Shown piece by piece: positions 18,072 to 26,479 of a DNA stretch of 64,000 nucleotides. The notes below the pieces were generated by a model. The model was given only the letters and a program-made list of their open reading frames with translations, ran no database searches and was not told where the DNA came from. A program made the translations under genes and the position numbers. The stretch is from Goodfellowiella coeruleoviolacea (GTDB lineage: Bacteria; Actinomycetota; Actinomycetes; Mycobacteriales; Pseudonocardiaceae). Numbering within the stretch: the first letter of the stretch is position 1; every line of letters starts with the position of its first letter. Where the stretch lies: positions 744,134 through 808,133 of the forward strand of contig NZ_JAMTCK010000001.1 in the NCBI RefSeq assembly GCF_024171785.1. The letters are read 5' to 3'.

Positions 18072-19046
18072 TCAGGGCAGGCGCTGCCCCAGCACCAGGG
18101 CGGCGCCGGCGGCGAGCATCGCCACGAGCGTGCCCAGCACCAGCCAGGGCCGGCTGGCGTCGGCCTGCTTGGTCTCGTAGCCGATCTGCTCGCCCAGGGT
18201 GTCGTAGACCCGGCGCAACTCCTCGGCGCTGGCCGCCTTGAAGAACTCGCCGCCGGACAACTCGGCGATCTCCTTCATGGACTCGTCGTCCACGGGCACC
18301 GGCTGGGTCTCGCCGCCGATCTGCACGCTGCCGTGCTCGGTGCCGAAGGAGATGGTGGAGATCGGGATGTTGGCCTGCTTGGCCTCCTTGGCCATCTCGA
18401 AGGCGTCCCGGGTGCCCACGGTCTCCTTGCCGTCGGTCATCAGCACGATCCGCGCGGGCGGCGGCCCCTCCGCGCCGCCGACCAGCTTGCCGAACGAGTC
18501 GATGGCCGCCAGTGCCGCGGCGATGGCGTCGCCGGTGGCCGTGGACTCGGCCAGCTTCAGCCCGTCGATGGCCTTGCCGACGCTGCTCCGGTCGGTGGTG
18601 GGCGCGACCAGCACGGTGGCCGACCCGGCGAAGGAGATCAGGCCGAGGTTGATGCCCGGGGTGAGGCCCTCGGTGAAGGACTTGGCCGCGGCCTGGGCCG
18701 CCTTGAGCCGGTTCGGCTGCACGTCGGTGGCCTCCATGGACAGCGAGGTGTCCACCACCAGCATCACGGTCGCCCGGTTGCGCGGCACCTTCTGCTCGGC
18801 GGTCGGCCCGGCCAGGGCCACGGTCAGCAGCGCGAACCCCACCAGCAGCAGGGCCGTGGGCACGTGCCGGGGCCAGCCCTGCCGGCGCGGCGCGACCTTG
18901 TCGAGCAGTTCGAGGTTGGTGAAGCGCAGGGTCCGCCTGCGGCGCACCCGCTGCACCACCACGTAGCCGGCCAGCAGCGCGGCCACCACCACGAGCAGCA
19001 GGAACCACCACGGAGCGGTGAAGCCCTGCAGACTCAGCCCGAACAT
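18072..19046 (-). CDS. VWA-domain membrane protein (Rv1481-like)
   Basis: A 324-residue BatA-type protein: TM helices at about 12-34 and 63-80, a VWA domain with MIDAS DTSLS at 99-103 and VLMTDGKET, and a final TM helix near residues 300-318. The arrangement matches M. tuberculosis Rv1481, third gene of the moxR1 operon. The ATG at 19046 overlaps the stop of the DUF58 gene (TGATG) and has GGAGGAG 8 nt upstream. MoxR-DUF58-VWA modules act as membrane-associated chaperone systems involved in envelope stress; the client is not known here. Confidence 0.9.
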   Translation of the reverse strand: MFGLSLQGFTAPWWFLLLVVVAALLAGYVVVQRVRRRRTLRFTNLELLDKVAPRRQGWPRHVPTALLLVGFALLTVALAGPTAEQKVPRNRATVMLVVDTSLSMEATDVQPNRLKAAQAAAKSFTEGLTPGINLGLISFAGSATVLVAPTTDRSSVGKAIDGLKLAESTATGDAIAAALAAIDSFGKLVGGAEGPPPARIVLMTDGKETVGTRDAFEMAKEAKQANIPISTISFGTEHGSVQIGGETQPVPVDDESMKEIAELSGGEFFKAASAEELRRVYDTLGEQIGYETKQADASRPWLVLGTLVAMLAAGAALVLGQRLP

Positions 19047-19990
19047 CAGGCCACTCCTCCAGACCAACGTCGTTTGCGGGCCACCACGAACCGGACCACG
19101 TCGGCGATCCAGTCCGAGTCGGTGCGCAGCACCAGGTGGCCGGCGCCGGAGCGACGCAGGCCGGCGGCCACGCCCGCCCGGTGCTCGGCGGCGGCCGCGG
19201 CGAACTCCCTGCGCAGCAGCGGGGACGCGTGCACCTCGCGCTGCTGGCCGCTCTCCGGGTCGGCCAGCACCACGGTGCCGACCTCGGGCAGGTCCACGTC
19301 CCTGGGGTCGACGACCTCGACCGCGACCAGGTCGTGCCGGCCGGACAGCGACCGCAGCGGCCGCAGCCAGTCCATCGGTCCGAGGAAGTCGGAGATCACC
19401 ACGGCCAGGCCGCGCCGCCGAGGCGGCCGGCGCAGCTGCTCCAGCGCCGTGGCCAGGTCGCCCCGGGTGCCCTCGGGCGCCCTCGGCGTCTCGGCGATCC
19501 GCCGGACCAGGGAGCGGGCGTGGGCCAGCCCGCCCCGGGCGGGGATGCGCACCTGCTGCTCGCCGGTGGCGATCAGCGCGCCGATCCGGTTGCCGCCACC
19601 CCGGGTCAGGTGGGCCACGGCCGCGGCGGCGGCCACGGCGAGGTCACGCTTCTCACAGGCGGCGGTGCCGAAGTCCAGGCTCGGCGACAGGTCCACCACC
19701 AGCCAGGTCTCCAGCTCCCGGTCGGCCACGGTCTCCCGGATGTGCGGCACGGTGGTGCGCGCGGTCACCGCCCAGTCCATCCGCCGCACGTCGTCGCCGG
19801 GCTGGTAGGGCCGGGCCTCCCCGGGCTCCGAGCCGGGACCGGGCACCAGGCCGAGGTGGTTGCCCTGCAACAGCCCGTCCAACCGGCGCCGGACCTCCAG
19901 CTCCAGGGTGCGCAGCGCCGCCTGCATGCGGGTGCCGTGCAGCGCCGGTGGTGCCCACGCCGGGCGTTCCCCGGACTTCTCGCGGCTCAT
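19046..19990 (-). CDS. DUF58 domain-containing protein (Rv1480-like)
   Basis: A 314-residue protein with the DUF58 core: RPYQPGDDVRRMDW, then a VWA-like fold with VVDLSPSLDFG and VISDFLGPMDWL. No membrane segment is obvious. It starts at ATG 19990, whose ATGA overlaps the moxR stop, and ends overlapping the next gene, so all three are translationally coupled. Length and order match M. tuberculosis Rv1480. It presumably links the MoxR ATPase with the membrane VWA protein, as proposed for the family. Confidence 0.9.
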   Translation of the reverse strand: MSREKSGERPAWAPPALHGTRMQAALRTLELEVRRRLDGLLQGNHLGLVPGPGSEPGEARPYQPGDDVRRMDWAVTARTTVPHIRETVADRELETWLVVDLSPSLDFGTAACEKRDLAVAAAAAVAHLTRGGGNRIGALIATGEQQVRIPARGGLAHARSLVRRIAETPRAPEGTRGDLATALEQLRRPPRRRGLAVVISDFLGPMDWLRPLRSLSGRHDLVAVEVVDPRDVDLPEVGTVVLADPESGQQREVHASPLLRREFAAAAAEHRAGVAAGLRRSGAGHLVLRTDSDWIADVVRFVVARKRRWSGGVA

Positions 19991-21090
19991 GGCCGGCCGG
20001 CCGTCCCGGCTGGCGCCGCCGGTCCCCCGGCCACCGGTGCTCCGCCGGTCTGCGGGCGCGCCGAGACCTGCGGCAGCGGCACGGTCTGCAGCACCCGGGT
20101 GACGATGTGGTCGATGGGCACGCCGTCGGCCAGCGCGTCGTAGGACAGCACCAGGCGGTGGCGCAGCACGTCGGGCACCACGTCGACCACGTCCTGGGGC
20201 AGCACGTAGTCGCGGCCCCGGACCAGGGCGAGCGCCCGGGCGGACGCGACGATGCCCAGGCTGGCGCGGGGCGAGGCGCCGTAGGCGACCCAACCGGCCA
20301 CATCGGACAGTCCGTGCTCGCCGGGCGCGCGGGTGGCCAGCACCAGCCGCACCACGTAGTCGACCAGGGCGTGGTGCACGAACACCCGGGAGGCCACGCC
20401 CTGCAGCCGGGTGAGTTCCTCCGGGCTGAGCACCTGGTTCGGTTCGGGCGCGGCCACCCCCATCCGGTAGATGATCTCGCGCTCCTCCTCGGCGGAGGGG
20501 TACTCCACGACGATCTTGAACAGGAACCGGTCGCGCTGTGCCTCGGGCAGCGGGTACACGCCCTCGTTCTCGATCGGGTTCTGGGTGGCCAGCACCAGGA
20601 ACGGCGAGGGCATCGGGAAGGTCTGGCCGCCGATGGAGACGTGCCGCTCGGCCATCACCTCCAGCATGGCCGACTGCACCTTGGCCGGTGCCCGGTTGAT
20701 CTCGTCGGCCAGCACGAAGTTGGCGACCACCGGCCCGAGTTCCACGTCGAAGGACTCGCTCGCCTGCCGGTAGATCCGGGTGCCGAGGATGTCGGCCGGC
20801 ACCAGGTCGGGGGTGAACTGCACCCGGGAGAACGAGCCGCCGACCACCTTGGCGAAGGTCTCCACCGCGAGCGTCTTGGCCACGCCGGGCACGCCTTCCA
20901 GCAGCAGGTGCCCCTTGGCCAGCAGGCCGACCAGCATCCGCTCGACCAACCGGTCCTGGCCGACGATGACCCGCTTGACCTCGAACACGGTGCGTTCGAG
21001 CAGCTGGGCGTCGCGGGCGGGAGTGCTCGGGGGCTGCGGGCTGTGCGCGGTGCTGGTCCCCGTGGCCTCGGCCGGGCCGGGCTCGGTCAC
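19987..21090 (-). CDS. moxR1: MoxR-family AAA+ ATPase
   Basis: A 367-residue AAA+ ATPase. Walker A is GVPGVAKT at 66-73, the Walker B acid pair is in NFVLADEINRAP (Asp129, Glu130), sensor 1 is ATQNPIE and the family signature EGVYPLPEAQRDRF follows. The first 25 residues are Ser/Pro-rich and variable. The GTG at 21090 has GGAGG 7 nt upstream and heads the operon moxR-DUF58-VWA. Orthologous by order with M. tuberculosis moxR1 (Rv1479), next to the Rip peptidoglycan hydrolases; in this genome a mobA gene is inserted between. Confidence 0.92.
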   Translation of the reverse strand: MTEPGPAEATGTSTAHSPQPPSTPARDAQLLERTVFEVKRVIVGQDRLVERMLVGLLAKGHLLLEGVPGVAKTLAVETFAKVVGGSFSRVQFTPDLVPADILGTRIYRQASESFDVELGPVVANFVLADEINRAPAKVQSAMLEVMAERHVSIGGQTFPMPSPFLVLATQNPIENEGVYPLPEAQRDRFLFKIVVEYPSAEEEREIIYRMGVAAPEPNQVLSPEELTRLQGVASRVFVHHALVDYVVRLVLATRAPGEHGLSDVAGWVAYGASPRASLGIVASARALALVRGRDYVLPQDVVDVVPDVLRHRLVLSYDALADGVPIDHIVTRVLQTVPLPQVSARPQTGGAPVAGGPAAPAGTAGRP

Positions 21091-21263
21091 TGATGAACCT
21101 CCTCGGGCGGACGCCGGTCGCGGGACGCGGCCAGCGCGGGATGGTGCTGGGTGCGTGGGCGCACGCCTTCCCAGGGGAAGGGAACCCGATGGCCAGTGTG
21201 ACGGCTGTGAAGATCGCCGCGCGCGGCGGGGCTGACCAGCCCACTCCGCCGGGGCCGGGCGGC

Positions 21264-21872
21264 TCAGCCCCGCAGGCGCCGCAGCCGCTCCAGGTCCGCC
21301 GGGGTGTCCACGTCCTGGGCCTCGCCGGGCAGCGCCGGCACCGGCACCGGCTCCAGCGGGCCGAGCACGGCCCGCAGCGCCGTGCCGGCCGGGTCGGCGG
21401 GCACGGCCGCGCGCAGCGCGCCGGCCAGCCACACCCCGGCCAGCCACTGCCGCCGGTCGGTGTCGTCCACCAGCACCGCGCCCGCCGCACCCGGGGTCGC
21501 GGCCAGCGCGGCGGCCAGCCGGCGCAGCGTCGCCGCGCCCACCCCGGGCTGGTCCACGGCCAGCAGCGCGACCAGGCGCGCCCGCTCCGGCACCTGGCGC
21601 AGCCCCTCGGCCAGCCCGGCCACCGGCCCGCCGCCCGGCGGGTCCTCCCTGGTCCACACCAGCCGGGCGGGGCCACCGGCGGGCACCGGGCGGCGCGGCC
21701 CGACCACGACCACGGGATCGGCGCCGCGCAGCGCGGTCAGGGCGTGCGCCAGCAGGGTGCGTCCGGCCACGGTCAGACCGGCCTTGTCCACCCCGCCCAG
21801 CCGGCTCGCCCGGCCACCGGCCAGCAGCACGGCGGCGAGGTGGTCCGGGTGGGTGGTGTCGCTGCCTGCCAC
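21264..21872 (-). CDS. mobA: molybdenum cofactor guanylyltransferase
   Basis: A 202-residue nucleotidyltransferase of the MobA group, which attaches GMP from GTP to molybdopterin. The loop LLAGGRASRLGGVDKA at about 16-31 is the nucleotide-binding signature, followed by LVALLAVDQPGV, equivalent to the metal-binding acid region, and a C-terminal DVDTPADLERL. Family proteins are about 190-210 residues. No other cofactor gene is near. A fused MobA-like transferase for other substrates is possible, but the signature with Lys after GG-D fits MobA best. The start is the ATG-equivalent codon at 21872 (minus strand). Confidence 0.85.
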   Translation of the reverse strand: MAGSDTTHPDHLAAVLLAGGRASRLGGVDKAGLTVAGRTLLAHALTALRGADPVVVVGPRRPVPAGGPARLVWTREDPPGGGPVAGLAEGLRQVPERARLVALLAVDQPGVGAATLRRLAAALAATPGAAGAVLVDDTDRRQWLAGVWLAGALRAAVPADPAGTALRAVLGPLEPVPVPALPGEAQDVDTPADLERLRRLRG

Positions 21873-21926
21873 CGCCCCATCATCGCCGTCGGTGGACAGC
21901 CGGTCACACCGGCACGGCGCACTGCG

Positions 21927-23207
21927 TCAGATCACGCGGACGGCGTAGGGCATCAGTCCGGCGTAGCGGATCGGCGCGACGCGCACGGCCGAGCCGGAGT
22001 AGGGGGCCTCGACCATCATGCCGCCGCCGAGGAACAGGGCCACGTGCTGGCCACCGCCGGCGCCCCAGAACAGCATGTCGCCGGGGACCATCCGGGACAG
22101 CGGCACCCGGCGCCCGGCGTTGTACTGGTATCCGCTGTAGCGGGGCAGGGTCACGCCCGCGCCGGCGAACGCGTAGACCATCAGCCCCGAGCAGTCAAAA
22201 CCCACCTTGGCGTAGTCGCCGTACCGGTCGGCCACACCGCCGTCCCGGATGCCCCTGGTCGGGCCGAACCGGTTGCCGCCGCCCCACGCGTAGGGCACGC
22301 CCACCTGGGACAGCGCCCGGTTGATCACGGTGCGCACGGTCGCCGGCACATCGCCGGGCGCGACCTGCCTGGCGCGGCGGGACGCCTCGGACTCCTCGCG
22401 CCGCTGCTGGGCGACCCAGTCCTCGTAGCGCTTGCGCTGCGCCTCCAGTCCGTTCACCCGGCCCCTGGCCACGGCGAGCTGCCGCTCGATGTCGGCGCGG
22501 ACGGCCTCCAGTTCGGCGGTGCGGGCGGCCTGGCCGCGCTGGGCCCGCACCGCCTCGGCCACGGCCGTGTCGGCCTGTTGTTTTGCCTGGTCCGCCCGGG
22601 CCTTCTCGGCCGAGGCGGTAGCGGCGGCCTGACGCGCCATGGTGTCCTTGGCGGCCTTGTCCACCTGGGCCCGCCGCACCTGGTCCAGGTGGCTGAGTTC
22701 GGACTCGCTGACCGCGTCCAGCAGCTGGGCCCTGGCCAGCAGCTCGACCGGGCCCCGCGCGTCCAGGTAGGCCGACAGCGATCCGACCAGGCTGCCCTGC
22801 CGGAAGCTGGCGGCGGCGAACCGGTCGAGCCGGCGGCGGCTGTCCTCCACGGCCCTGGCGGCCAGCTCCGCCTCGACTCGGGCCGCGTCGGCGGCCCGCT
22901 GGGCCGCGACGGCCCGGTCCTGGGCGGTCTGCAGGTCGACCACGGCCTTGTTGGCGTTCTCCATGGCGAGTGCGACCTGGTTGTCGAGTTCCCGCAGTTT
23001 GGTCTCGGCCTCGGCGAGCTGGCTGGTCAGCTCGCCGACCCTGGCCGTCTTGGCTGCCACGTCGGCCCGGCCGGCGGCCAGTTCGGCCTCGTCCGGCGCG
23101 CTGGGCGCCGGCGGGACGGCGTCGACGTGACCGGCCGAGCTGGCCAACAGGGTGGCCGACAACACACCAGCGCCCCACAAGCGGGCGATCTTCCGCGGTG
23201 CGGACAC
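21927..23207 (-). CDS. secreted NlpC/P60 peptidoglycan endopeptidase (RipA-like)
   Basis: A 426-residue secreted hydrolase cleaving peptide stems of peptidoglycan. The first about 30 residues are a signal peptide, residues about 35-290 form a long Ala-rich coiled coil as in RipA, and the C-terminal NlpC/P60 domain holds the catalytic Cys in FDCSGL (Cys339) and His in GGQHVALF (His388). The GTG at 23213 lies inside the GGAGG; the GTG at 23207 is 5 nt downstream of it and is preferred. A 6-bp hairpin adjoins the ribosome binding site. In M. tuberculosis ripA and ripB lie beside moxR1, which is thought to assist such secreted enzymes. Confidence 0.92.
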   Translation of the reverse strand: MSAPRKIARLWGAGVLSATLLASSAGHVDAVPPAPSAPDEAELAAGRADVAAKTARVGELTSQLAEAETKLRELDNQVALAMENANKAVVDLQTAQDRAVAAQRAADAARVEAELAARAVEDSRRRLDRFAAASFRQGSLVGSLSAYLDARGPVELLARAQLLDAVSESELSHLDQVRRAQVDKAAKDTMARQAAATASAEKARADQAKQQADTAVAEAVRAQRGQAARTAELEAVRADIERQLAVARGRVNGLEAQRKRYEDWVAQQRREESEASRRARQVAPGDVPATVRTVINRALSQVGVPYAWGGGNRFGPTRGIRDGGVADRYGDYAKVGFDCSGLMVYAFAGAGVTLPRYSGYQYNAGRRVPLSRMVPGDMLFWGAGGGQHVALFLGGGMMVEAPYSGSAVRVAPIRYAGLMPYAVRVI

Positions 23208-23220
23208 GCTCACCTCCTAC

Positions 23221-23239
23221 CCGGGCTGCCGCTGCCCGG
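23221..23239 (-). promoter_or_regulatory. leader hairpin next to the ribosome binding site
   Basis: CCGGGC / GCCCGG with a 7-nt loop, immediately before GTAGGAGG of the NlpC/P60 gene. Part of a leader of up to 200 nt that also contains a second hairpin GCGCG-N8-CGCGC (23254-23271). Confidence 0.4.
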
Positions 23240-23419
23240 TGTGACGGGTCGGTGTCGCGCGGTTTCCCACGCGCCACAAGAGCATCTTTGGCAACTGCGG
23301 GCACATTTGAGCACGGTGAGTGGCCACCTGCCGGGTAAAACACACGCTGGGTAGCGCTTTGGCGGCGGTGGACCACCCGGGCGAGGTGCCTCGGGCAGTC
23401 CACCGGCGGTGCGGCCGCC

Positions 23420-24958
23420 TCAGTTGACCTCGCGCTCGCGCCCCAGCCAGTACGGCTCGCGGAGCTTGAACTTCTGGATCTTGCCGGTGGCCGTGCGCGG
23501 GATCGCGTCGCGGAACTCCACCGAGGTGGGTGCCTTGTAGCCGGCCATCCGCCGCTTGCAGTGCGCGATGATGTCGGCCTCGCTGGCCTGCTGCCCCTCG
23601 GCGAGCACCACCAGCGCCTTGATCGTCTCGCCCCACTTCTGGTCGGGCACCCCGATCACCGCGACCTCGGCGACCGCCGGGTGGCTGAACACGCAGTCCT
23701 CCACCTCGATCGAGGACACGTTCTCCCCACCGGTGATGATCACGTCCTTCTTGCGGTCGGTGATGTGCAGGTGGCCGTCGTCGTCGAGGTAGCCGCCGTC
23801 ACCGGTGTGGAACCAGCCGTCCTCGATGGCCTCGTCGGTGGCCCGCTCGTTGTCCCAGTACCCCCGGGTCACCACGTTGGACCTGGCCAGCACCTCGCCG
23901 GAGGCGGACACGCGCAGCCGGACGCCCAGCGCCGGGGCACCGGCCCGGCCCAGCCGGCGGGCCCGCTCCTCGGCCGGCAGGCCGGCGTCGGCCGGGCGGG
24001 TGCGGTTGTGGGTGAGCAGCGGCGCGGTCTCGGTCAGCCCGTAGATCTGCTGGAACTCCCAGCCCAGCTCCTCCTCGACGCGGGCGATCATCCTGGTGGG
24101 CGGCGGCGCGCCGGCGCAGACCACGCGCACCCGGTCCCGGCCGGGGATCTCGCCCGACCAGTCCTGGGCCGCGTCGAGCACCGCGTTCCACACCGCCGGC
24201 GCCCCGCACATCAGGGTCACCCCGTGCCGGTCCACCCGGCGCAGGATCTCGGCGCCGTCCACCTTGCGCAGCACCACCTGCGGCACGCCCAGGCCGGCCA
24301 GGCCGAACGGCATGCCCCAGCCGTTGCAGTGGAACATCGGCAGCGTGTGCAGGTACACGTCGCCCTCCCAGGCGCGCACGTGCATGGCGAAGGTGACCGC
24401 GTTGATCCAGATGTTGCGGTGGGTCAGCTCCACGCCCTTGGGCCGGGCGGTCGTGCCCGAGGTGTAGTTGATGGTGGCCACGGCGTCCTCGTCCGGCGCC
24501 GACCAGGGTGCCGGCTCGGTGTCGAAGCGCATCAGCTCGGTCTCGGTCTGCTCGCCGAGCACGAACCGGTGCGCGGCGGACACCCCGGCCAGCGGCGCGT
24601 CCAGCTCCGGGTCGACCAGCAGCACCGACGCCCCGCTGTGCCCGACGATGTAGTCGACCTCGTCGGGTTTGAGCCGGAAGTTCACCGGCACGCAGATCCG
24701 CCCGCTGGCCGGCACCGCGTGCAGCAGCTCCAGCAGCCGGGCCGAGTTGTGGCTGACCACGGCCACCCGCTCGCCCGCGCCGACCCCCAGCGCGTCCAGC
24801 CCGGCCTGCCAGGCGCGCACCCGGTCGGCCAGCGCGCCGTAGGTGGTGGTGGGCACCACGGCCGCGGGTTGGTCGGGTTCGTCGATCACCGCCGGGGTGG
24901 CGGCGAACGCCGCGGTCGCGCGGTCGAGGAAGTCGGCGACGGTCAGCGGCACCCTCAT
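23420..24958 (-). CDS. fatty-acyl/medium-chain acyl-CoA ligase (FadD-like)
   Basis: A 512-residue adenylate-forming enzyme activating a carboxylic acid with ATP and CoA. Motifs: YTSGTTARPKGVELTH (phosphate loop), QQIYGLTETAP, GWFHTGDGGYLDDDG, ITDRKKDVIITGGENVSS and the C-terminal catalytic lysine in PRTATGKIQKF. Length and motifs fit FadD or 3-methylmercaptopropionyl-CoA ligase (DmdB) types that lack a signal peptide. ATG 24958 has GGAGG 8 nt upstream. It stands alone, 200 bp from the NlpC gene, so the acid substrate cannot be inferred from context. Confidence 0.9.
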   Translation of the reverse strand: MRVPLTVADFLDRATAAFAATPAVIDEPDQPAAVVPTTTYGALADRVRAWQAGLDALGVGAGERVAVVSHNSARLLELLHAVPASGRICVPVNFRLKPDEVDYIVGHSGASVLLVDPELDAPLAGVSAAHRFVLGEQTETELMRFDTEPAPWSAPDEDAVATINYTSGTTARPKGVELTHRNIWINAVTFAMHVRAWEGDVYLHTLPMFHCNGWGMPFGLAGLGVPQVVLRKVDGAEILRRVDRHGVTLMCGAPAVWNAVLDAAQDWSGEIPGRDRVRVVCAGAPPPTRMIARVEEELGWEFQQIYGLTETAPLLTHNRTRPADAGLPAEERARRLGRAGAPALGVRLRVSASGEVLARSNVVTRGYWDNERATDEAIEDGWFHTGDGGYLDDDGHLHITDRKKDVIITGGENVSSIEVEDCVFSHPAVAEVAVIGVPDQKWGETIKALVVLAEGQQASEADIIAHCKRRMAGYKAPTSVEFRDAIPRTATGKIQKFKLREPYWLGREREVN

Positions 24959-25025
24959 CGATGCACCTCCGTGGGCGGGACGAGCACGGCAACGCCCCGA
25001 CCCTAAGTGAGGTGGGCCACATCCG

Positions 25026-25904
25026 TCACGGCCAGGTGCTGGGATCTCCCCACGTCGACACCGCCCGCCGCCGCCCGGCCGATCCGCTGGGCGCCGCCGC
25101 GACCAGGCGGGGCAGCAGCTCGCCCACGGGCCCGCGCAGCACCGCGTCCGCGGCCTGGTCGTAGGGGGTGGGCTCGGCGTTGCAGACCAGCACGGCCGCG
25201 CCGGCGCGGGCGGCCAGGTCGAGCAGGCCGGCGGCGGGCTGCACGGTCAGCGAGGTGCCCGCGGCCACCAGCAGCTCGCAGTCCAGGGCCGCGGTGCGGG
25301 CCCGGCGCAGCACCTCGGGGGCCAGTGCCTCGCCGAAGAACACGGTGGTCGACTTGAGGATGCCGCCGCAGTGCCGGCAGGGCGGGTCGGCCTCGCCCTG
25401 GGCCACCCGGTCCAGGGCCTCGCGCATCCGGCCCCGCGCCCCGCAGTCCAGGCACACCGTGCCGAACAGCGACCCGTGCAGCTCCACCACGGAGTCCGGG
25501 TCGGACCCGGCGCGCTGGTGCAGCCCGTCGATGTTCTGGGTGAGCAGGCCGCGCAGTCGGCCGGTCCGCTCCAGGTCCACCAGGGCGTGGTGGGCGGGGT
25601 TGGGCCGGGCGTGCCAGGCCGGGTTGGCCGCCCTGGACAGCCACGCCGCCCGGCGCACCTCGGGGTCGGCCACGTAGTCGGCCAGGGTGACCAGGCGCTG
25701 CGCCCCCGGGTCGGTGGTCCACACCCCGTCCGGCCCGCGGAAGTCGGGGATGCCCGAGCCGGTGGACACGCCGGCGCCGGTCAGCACGGTGATCCGCCGC
25801 GCGGACGCGAACAGCTCGACGGCGGCGGCGAAGGCATCGCCGGCCGGGGTCCGGGCACTGCTGGTGAGGGAGTGGTCTGCCCCACCCGTGTCGCCTGGTT
25901 CCAC
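25026..25904 (-). CDS. NAD-dependent protein deacylase (sirtuin)
   Basis: A 292-residue SIR2-family enzyme. The NAD site GAGVSTGSGIPDFRG is at about 43-57, QNIDGLHQRAG at about 122, the catalytic His in ELHGS, and the zinc site is CLDCG ... CRHCG (four cysteines). Further family motifs are FFGEAL and GTSLTVQPAAGL. The N-terminal 20 residues before the core are variable; GTG 25904 is used, with a poor ribosome binding site, and a later start is possible. It lies 67 bp upstream of the acyl-CoA ligase, and sirtuins commonly reactivate acyl-CoA synthetases by deacetylating the catalytic lysine, so co-function is plausible. Confidence 0.92.
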   Translation of the reverse strand: MEPGDTGGADHSLTSSARTPAGDAFAAAVELFASARRITVLTGAGVSTGSGIPDFRGPDGVWTTDPGAQRLVTLADYVADPEVRRAAWLSRAANPAWHARPNPAHHALVDLERTGRLRGLLTQNIDGLHQRAGSDPDSVVELHGSLFGTVCLDCGARGRMREALDRVAQGEADPPCRHCGGILKSTTVFFGEALAPEVLRRARTAALDCELLVAAGTSLTVQPAAGLLDLAARAGAAVLVCNAEPTPYDQAADAVLRGPVGELLPRLVAAAPSGSAGRRRAVSTWGDPSTWP

Positions 25905-26014
25905 CTCATCACGGTGACACGAGCACCCAGAGTGGCGCCACTATGCACGCATTCGGGGCATCAAGAACGATCCGGGCTAATACCCCGTTGAGCGGACCTG
26001 ACAGCATGTAGCCC

Positions 26015-26479
26015 GTGCGTTCGGTCGTGGCATGGATTGGCACGGGGTCTGGCGCGGCCGGGTTGCTCCTCGTCGTGGTGGGCACCTTTCTGCCGTGGCT
26101 CCGGTCGGGGTCAGTGCTCAGGGACAGTTATCAGGCGATCGGCAGTGTCCGGGGCCTGACCAACCTCAACGCGGGGGTGGGGGCGCTGCTGACGGCGTGG
26201 ATCGGCATCGCGCCCTTCGCGGTGCTGTGTGTCGTGCTGTTCACACTCGGTCTCCGCCGGACCGCCGCCGGGCTGGTGGTGTTGTTTGGCACGATAACGG
26301 GAACCACCGCGGGGGTTGCCGCCGTCCAAGGCGGCGATGAGGGTGCGCTGATCGGCATCACCGTGGCCGGCCCGGTCGTCACCCTCTGCGGTGCCGTGTT
26401 GGCCGTCGTGGGCGCGGTCGCCGTGCTCACCGCCACGACCCGCAGTGCAGGCAGGAATCCAGGAGGGGCGCAGCAGTGA
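26015..26479 (+). CDS. small membrane protein, four predicted helices
   Basis: A 154-residue protein with hydrophobic segments at about 8-28, 52-78, 82-102 and 110-140 and short loops. It begins with a GTG and no ribosome binding site; TTGAGC at 25988 and a TA-rich element just before the start suggest a leaderless transcript. Its TGA overlaps the GTG of the next gene (GTGA), so the two are translationally coupled and probably function together at the membrane. I do not recognise a family with confidence. Confidence 0.7.
   Translation: MRSVVAWIGTGSGAAGLLLVVVGTFLPWLRSGSVLRDSYQAIGSVRGLTNLNAGVGALLTAWIGIAPFAVLCVVLFTLGLRRTAAGLVVLFGTITGTTAGVAAVQGGDEGALIGITVAGPVVTLCGAVLAVVGAVAVLTATTRSAGRNPGGAQQ

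Noticed and set aside
17794-18180. 128-codon open frame
   Set aside because: No ribosome binding site, repeat-derived composition, runs antisense into the VWA gene.
23208-23419. ydaO (c-di-AMP) riboswitch before the NlpC/P60 gene
   Set aside because: The conserved GGGGTGAATC-like and GACAGCTAACC-like segments are not found; only generic hairpins are seen.
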